The notes under the pieces are model-generated. The model was not told where the DNA came from and made no database searches. It saw only the letters and a program-made list of their open reading frames with translations. A stretch of 10,521 bases of DNA from Alphaproteobacteria bacterium (GTDB taxonomy: Bacteria > Pseudomonadota > Alphaproteobacteria > Kiloniellales > JAKSDN01), in contig JAUVQB010000020.1 of the NCBI GenBank assembly GCA_030598385.1, forward strand, positions 1-10,521, written 5' to 3'. Position numbers and translations under genes: made by a program. Position 1 is the first letter of the stretch; every line of letters starts with the position of its first letter. Below, piece by piece: positions 7,075 through 10,521 of this stretch.

Positions 7075-8277
7075 ATGGAGGTCTTTCTTTCGGACTGGCT
7101 GAACCTCGTGCTCCGCTGGGGGCATATGATCGCCGGGATCGGCTGGATCGGGACTTCGTTCTACTTCATCGGCCTGGATGTCAGCCTGCGCCGGCGGGCG
7201 GGCGCCCGGGAGGGCGTCGACGGCTCCGCCTGGGAGGTCCATGGCGGCGGCTTCTATCATGTGGAGAAATACTCGGTTGCGCCCAAGGAGTTGCCGGAAG
7301 ACCTGATCTGGTTCAAGTGGGAAGCCTACATCACCTGGGTCACCGGCTTCGCCTTGCTGGTGGTCCAGTATTACTTCAATGCCAGCACCTACCTGATAGA
7401 CCCCGGCGTCGCGGATCTGGCACCGTGGCAAGCGATTGCCATTTCCGTGACGAGCCTGGCCGTCGGCTGGCTTCTCTATGACGGCTTGTGTCGCTCGCCC
7501 GTGGGGCGTCATACGGTCGCGCTGGGTTTGGCGACCTTCGTCCTCATTCTCGCCGCGAGCTTCCTTTTCACCCAGATCTTCTCCGGGCGCGGCGCCTTGA
7601 TCCATGTCGGCGCCTTCGTCGGAACGATCATGGCGGTCAATGTCTTCATGATCATCATTCCGGGCCAGAAGAAGGTGGCCGACGCCCTCATGCGCGGCGA
7701 AGAGCCCGACCCGCGCCACGGCGCCGTCGCCAAGCAGCGCTCGGTCCACAACACCTATCTGACCCTACCCGTCCTTCTCATGATGGTCTCGCAGCACTAT
7801 CCCATGCTGACCGGCCATCCCCATGCCTGGATCCTGGTCGGCCTGATCCTGGTGGCGGGCGCCTTGGTGCGCCACGGCTTCGTGCGTCATGAAGCCGGCG
7901 ACGCCCTCGGCAAGTTTGCTTGGGCGCCGGCGGTCGCCGCCGTGGGCTTCGCCGTGGCCCTGGTCATGACCGCGCCCACGACTGATCTGACGAAGGACCC
8001 CGCCCTGGCCGCGCTCGAGGTTTCCGATGCCGAAGCTGAGGACATCGTCGCGACGCATTGCGCGAATTGCCATTCCGCCAATCCGGCGCACGAAGGCTTC
8101 GACGACCCGCCGAAAGACATCGCCTTCGACTCCCTGGACGAGATCCGGCGGTACGGCGGGCTGATCCAGCAGCAGGCGGTTGCCTCCGACACCATGCCGC
8201 TCGGCAACGAGACCGGCATGACCGAGGAGGACCGGCGCCGGCTCGGCGCCTGGCTGATCAAGCAGCGAGGCGAGTGA
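7075..8277 (+). CDS. puuD: PuuD-type urate oxidase, membrane protein fused to cytochrome c
   Basis: Oxidises urate to 5-hydroxyisourate. In this family electrons pass to a C-terminal haem c domain and on to the respiratory chain, so O2 is not used directly and no H2O2 forms (family knowledge). The 400-residue protein starts MEVFLSDWLNLVLRWGHMIA, typical of PuuD. About eight hydrophobic segments span residues 9-33, 87-101, 117-137, 147-168, 177-197, 228-246, 251-269 and 281-300. The C-terminal domain has the haem site CANCH (Cys329, Cys332, His333) and a candidate axial Met374 in TMPLGN. The haem domain should face the periplasm. ATG 7075 is preferred over TTG 7021, which would overlap xdhC and add non-family residues; the ribosome-binding site at 7075 is weak, so coupling to xdhC is likely. 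No other urate oxidase is in the window, so PuuD fills the step between XdhAB and UraH. Its stop shares one base with the uraD start. Confidence 0.93.
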   Translation: MEVFLSDWLNLVLRWGHMIAGIGWIGTSFYFIGLDVSLRRRAGAREGVDGSAWEVHGGGFYHVEKYSVAPKELPEDLIWFKWEAYITWVTGFALLVVQYYFNASTYLIDPGVADLAPWQAIAISVTSLAVGWLLYDGLCRSPVGRHTVALGLATFVLILAASFLFTQIFSGRGALIHVGAFVGTIMAVNVFMIIIPGQKKVADALMRGEEPDPRHGAVAKQRSVHNTYLTLPVLLMMVSQHYPMLTGHPHAWILVGLILVAGALVRHGFVRHEAGDALGKFAWAPAVAAVGFAVALVMTAPTTDLTKDPALAALEVSDAEAEDIVATHCANCHSANPAHEGFDDPPKDIAFDSLDEIRRYGGLIQQQAVASDTMPLGNETGMTEEDRRRLGAWLIKQRGE

Positions 8278-8801
8278 TGGCCGCCGCCGCACTCATCTCC
8301 TGCGACGACGTGAATGGGATGAGCCGGGAGGCTTTCGTCGCCGCCTTCGGCGACGTGGCCGAGCACTCGCCCTGGATCGCCGAGGCGGCTGCGGAGGGCC
8401 GCCCCTTTTCGGGCCTCGAGGCCCTGATCGAGGCTTTCCAGTGTGCGATCGGCGAGGCTCCTCGGGACCGACGGCTCGCACTCATCCGCGTGCACCCCGA
8501 CCTGGCCGGAAAGGCCGCCCTCGCCGGCGAGCTGGCGGAGGACTCGCGCCGCGAGCAGAGCGGGGCGCGCCTCGACCGTCTGACCTCCGAGGAGTTCGCG
8601 CGCTTCACGCGCCTCAACGATGCCTACACCGCGCGCTTCGGCTTTCCCTTCATCTTTGCCGTAAAGGGCGCCACCAAACATCAGATCCTGGACGCTTTCG
8701 AGGTCCGCCTCGAGAACGGCCCGGACGAGGAGTTTCGCACGGCGCTGGAACAGGTCTTGAGAATTGTTCGTTTTCGCCTGGAGGATCGGGTCCGCCCATG
8801 A
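8277..8801 (+). CDS. uraD: OHCU decarboxylase
   Basis: Decarboxylates OHCU, the UraH product, giving S-allantoin. The protein is 174 residues, normal for the free-standing family. Conserved elements are EHSPWIAEAA (29-38), IRVHPDLAG (70-78) with catalytic His73, the SRREQSGARL segment (90-99) with Glu93-Gln94, LNDAYTARFGFPFIFAVKG (113-131) and the following GATKHQIL. It is not fused to UraH or PuuE, as happens in some organisms. The ATG overlaps the puuD stop (TGATG), with GAGG six bases upstream inside puuD. Its stop overlaps the guaD start as ATGA. No signal peptide is seen; cytoplasmic. Confidence 0.95.
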   Translation: MAAAALISCDDVNGMSREAFVAAFGDVAEHSPWIAEAAAEGRPFSGLEALIEAFQCAIGEAPRDRRLALIRVHPDLAGKAALAGELAEDSRREQSGARLDRLTSEEFARFTRLNDAYTARFGFPFIFAVKGATKHQILDAFEVRLENGPDEEFRTALEQVLRIVRFRLEDRVRP

Positions 8802-10126
8802 CCGAACGCGACACCGGCTCAGCCAAGGTCGTCCTTGGACGGACGCTCGGCTTTCTCGACGACCCGGCGGATGTCGGGGAGGCGGAGTCCCATCGCTTCG
8901 AGGAGCAGGGCGCGCTGGTCGTTGGGCCGGACGGCCGGATCGTCTGGTCGGGAGGCCGCGCGGATCTTCCCGATGACTTTGCCCGGCTTCCCAGAGAAGA
9001 CTACGGGGCGGCCATCGTGCTGCCCGGCTTCATCGACGCCCACGTCCATTTTCCGCAACACCGCATGTTGGCCGCCCCGGGGGTCGATTTGCTCGACTGG
9101 CTGAAACGGTTCACCTTTCAAGAGGAGGCCCGTTACGCCGACCGCACGCACGCGGAGGCGGCAGCGGAGGCATTCCTGGACACCCTGATTGCCCATGGAA
9201 CCACTAGCGCGGCGGTGTTCTCGTCGGTCCATGCGGAGGCAACGGATGTCCTCTTCTCCGCGGCCCGGGATCGCGGCATGGCCCTGGTCGCGGGCAAGAC
9301 CATGATGGATCGCAACGCGCCCGAAGAGGTGCGCGATGAAGCAGAGCAAAGCGCCCGGGACAGTGAAGCGCTGATCGATCGCTGGCACGGGACGGACCGG
9401 CTGCGTTATGCCATCACGCCGCGCTTCGCGTTCACCTCGACAGAGGCACAGCTCGCCGCCTGCGGGGCCCTGGTGGCCGCCCATCCGGATGTCATGCTGC
9501 AAACCCATCTCGCCGAAAGCCCCGGCGAGATAGAAGAGGTGCGGCGCCTCTATCCCTGGTCAAAGGACTACACCGAGGTCTATGACCGTTTCGGTTTGCT
9601 CGGCTCTCGCAGCCTTTTTGCCCATGGTATCCACTTGAGCGAACGCGAGTGCGCGCGCCTGCATGAGACCGGCTCCGTTATCGTTCACTGTCCGACCTCG
9701 AACTCTTTCCTGGGCTCCGGATTGTTCGATATCGACCATGTGGGCGACCGGCGGCGGCCCATACGTCTATCCGTGGCCACCGACATCGGCGGCGGGACGA
9801 GTTACAGCCTGCTCGCGACCCTGGGCGAGGCCTACAAGGTGGCCCGGCTGTCCGGGCGGCGGCTCGGGTCTCTGCGCGCCTTCTATCTTGCGACCTTGGG
9901 AAACGCGCGGGCGCTCGGCCTCGAGGCGGAGATCGGCAGCCTGGAGCCGGGGCGGTTCGCGGACCTGGTCGTCCTCGATCCTTGTGCGACCCCCGTGCTG
10001 GCCCGCCGCCAAGAGCTGTCGGAGAGCCTCGCCGACGTGCTTTTCTCCTTGATGCTGCTGGGCGACGATCGAGCCGTGCGCGCGACCTCTGTGGCGGGCG
10101 AGCGCCTCAAGGGGAAGGCCCCATGA
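8798..10126 (+). CDS. guaD: Guanine deaminase (amidohydrolase family)
   Basis: Hydrolyses guanine to xanthine and ammonia, feeding the XdhAB step. The 442-residue protein is of the zinc amidohydrolase type. It has an N-terminal beta region, then LPGFIDAHVHFPQ (75-87) with metal ligands His82 and His84, THLAE (236-240) with His237 and Glu240, FAHGIHL (274-280) with His276, CPTSNSFLGSG (298-308), and SVATDIGGGTS (325-335) with metal ligand Asp329. The C-terminal LEPGRFADLVVLDP is the usual amidohydrolase ending. HVHFPQ and the VATDIGGGTS region favour guanine deaminase over related chlorohydrolases or cytosine deaminases. ATG 8798 overlaps the uraD stop as ATGA; a GGAGG at 8780-8784 is rather far (13 bases). 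Upstream in-frame codons lie inside uraD and are not used. It overlaps puuE as ATGA at its end. Confidence 0.94.
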   Translation: MTERDTGSAKVVLGRTLGFLDDPADVGEAESHRFEEQGALVVGPDGRIVWSGGRADLPDDFARLPREDYGAAIVLPGFIDAHVHFPQHRMLAAPGVDLLDWLKRFTFQEEARYADRTHAEAAAEAFLDTLIAHGTTSAAVFSSVHAEATDVLFSAARDRGMALVAGKTMMDRNAPEEVRDEAEQSARDSEALIDRWHGTDRLRYAITPRFAFTSTEAQLAACGALVAAHPDVMLQTHLAESPGEIEEVRRLYPWSKDYTEVYDRFGLLGSRSLFAHGIHLSERECARLHETGSVIVHCPTSNSFLGSGLFDIDHVGDRRRPIRLSVATDIGGGTSYSLLATLGEAYKVARLSGRRLGSLRAFYLATLGNARALGLEAEIGSLEPGRFADLVVLDPCATPVLARRQELSESLADVLFSLMLLGDDRAVRATSVAGERLKGKAP

Positions 10127-10521
10127 CCGCGCCGGATAGCACGCCGCGCGACATGATCGGCTATGGCCGCCGGCCGCCCGACCCCGGCTGGCCCAATGAG
10201 GCGCGCCTGGCGCTCCAGTTCGTGGTGAACTACGAGGAGGGCGGCGAGAGCTGCGTGCTCGACGGCGACCCGGCCTCGGAGGCCTTTCTGTCGGAAATCG
10301 TGGGGGCTGAGCCCTGGCCCGGGCAGCGGCACCTCAACATGGAGTCGATCTACGAGTACGGCAGCCGGGCCGGCTTCTGGCGGTTGTGGCGGCTGTTTAC
10401 CGAGCGCGGGATCCCCGTGACGGTCTATGGGGTCGCGGTCGCGCTGACCCGCAACCCCGACGCGGTCGCGGCCATGGCCGAGGCGGATTGGGAGATCGCC
10501 AGCCACGGCTTGCGCTGGATC
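10123..10521 (+). CDS. puuE: Allantoinase PuuE (polysaccharide deacetylase-like), 3' partial
   Basis: Opens the ring of allantoin to allantoate; PuuE enzymes belong to the polysaccharide deacetylase fold and are unrelated to the amidohydrolase allantoinases. The 133 residues seen match the N-terminal part of a protein normally about 300 long, so the right edge cuts it. Signature segments are DMIGYGRRPPDPGWPNEARL (10-29), LQFVVNYEEGGE (31-42), a stretch around YEYGSRAGFWRL (78-89) and EIASHGLRW (124-132), whose SHG is the deacetylase-fold metal or substrate motif. The ATG overlaps the guaD stop (ATGA), and GGGGAAGG (10111-10118) provides a ribosome-binding site. It completes the path to allantoate within this operon. 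A related but non-allantoinase member is less likely given the surrounding genes. Confidence 0.92.
   Translation, partial: MTAPDSTPRDMIGYGRRPPDPGWPNEARLALQFVVNYEEGGESCVLDGDPASEAFLSEIVGAEPWPGQRHLNMESIYEYGSRAGFWRLWRLFTERGIPVTVYGVAVALTRNPDAVAAMAEADWEIASHGLRWI

Noticed and set aside
8441..8797. N-terminal extension of guanine deaminase into uraD
   Set aside because: The extra sequence is the out-of-frame reading of the uraD gene; the ATGA overlap at 8798 gives the family-typical N-terminus.

Overview
The window reads as chromosomal DNA of a high-GC Gram-negative bacterium, most likely an alphaproteobacterium. The class is inferred from the two-subunit xanthine dehydrogenase with its XdhC partner, from a cytochrome-fused PuuD urate oxidase, and from overall composition; no rRNA or phylogenetic marker is present. 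All genes I can support lie on the + strand.

Region 1 (1-1596) holds the 3' part of a gene for a membrane-anchored, sulfatase-like (alkaline phosphatase superfamily) protein that begins before the left edge. Region 2 (1597-1889) has no convincing intact gene. It contains weak inverted repeats, a short open stretch resembling a decayed gene tail, a T-arm-like hairpin and a poor promoter candidate. Base composition changes sharply near 1850: 60-base lines counted by hand are about 50-57% GC to the left and about 65-77% to the right.

Region 3 (1890 to the right edge) is a compact purine-degradation operon in the order uraH, xdhA, xdhB, xdhC, puuD, uraD, guaD, puuE (puuE is cut by the right edge). 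Genes are separated by at most 22 bases or overlap by 1 to 17 bases. Together they encode a full route from guanine to allantoate. GuaD deaminates guanine to xanthine. XdhAB, matured by XdhC, oxidises xanthine (or hypoxanthine) to urate. PuuD oxidises urate to 5-hydroxyisourate. UraH hydrolyses that to OHCU, UraD decarboxylates OHCU to S-allantoin, and PuuE opens allantoin to allantoate.

The urate step uses PuuD, a membrane protein with a C-terminal haem c domain, and no uricase or flavin urate hydroxylase is present. Urate oxidation should therefore feed electrons to the respiratory chain. No regulator, transporter or allantoate-degrading gene is visible; these may lie outside the window. 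I found no CRISPR array, intact tRNA, insertion sequence or clearly new system. The operon is a well-ordered version of a known pathway, and the least explained part is the 1597-1889 junction.
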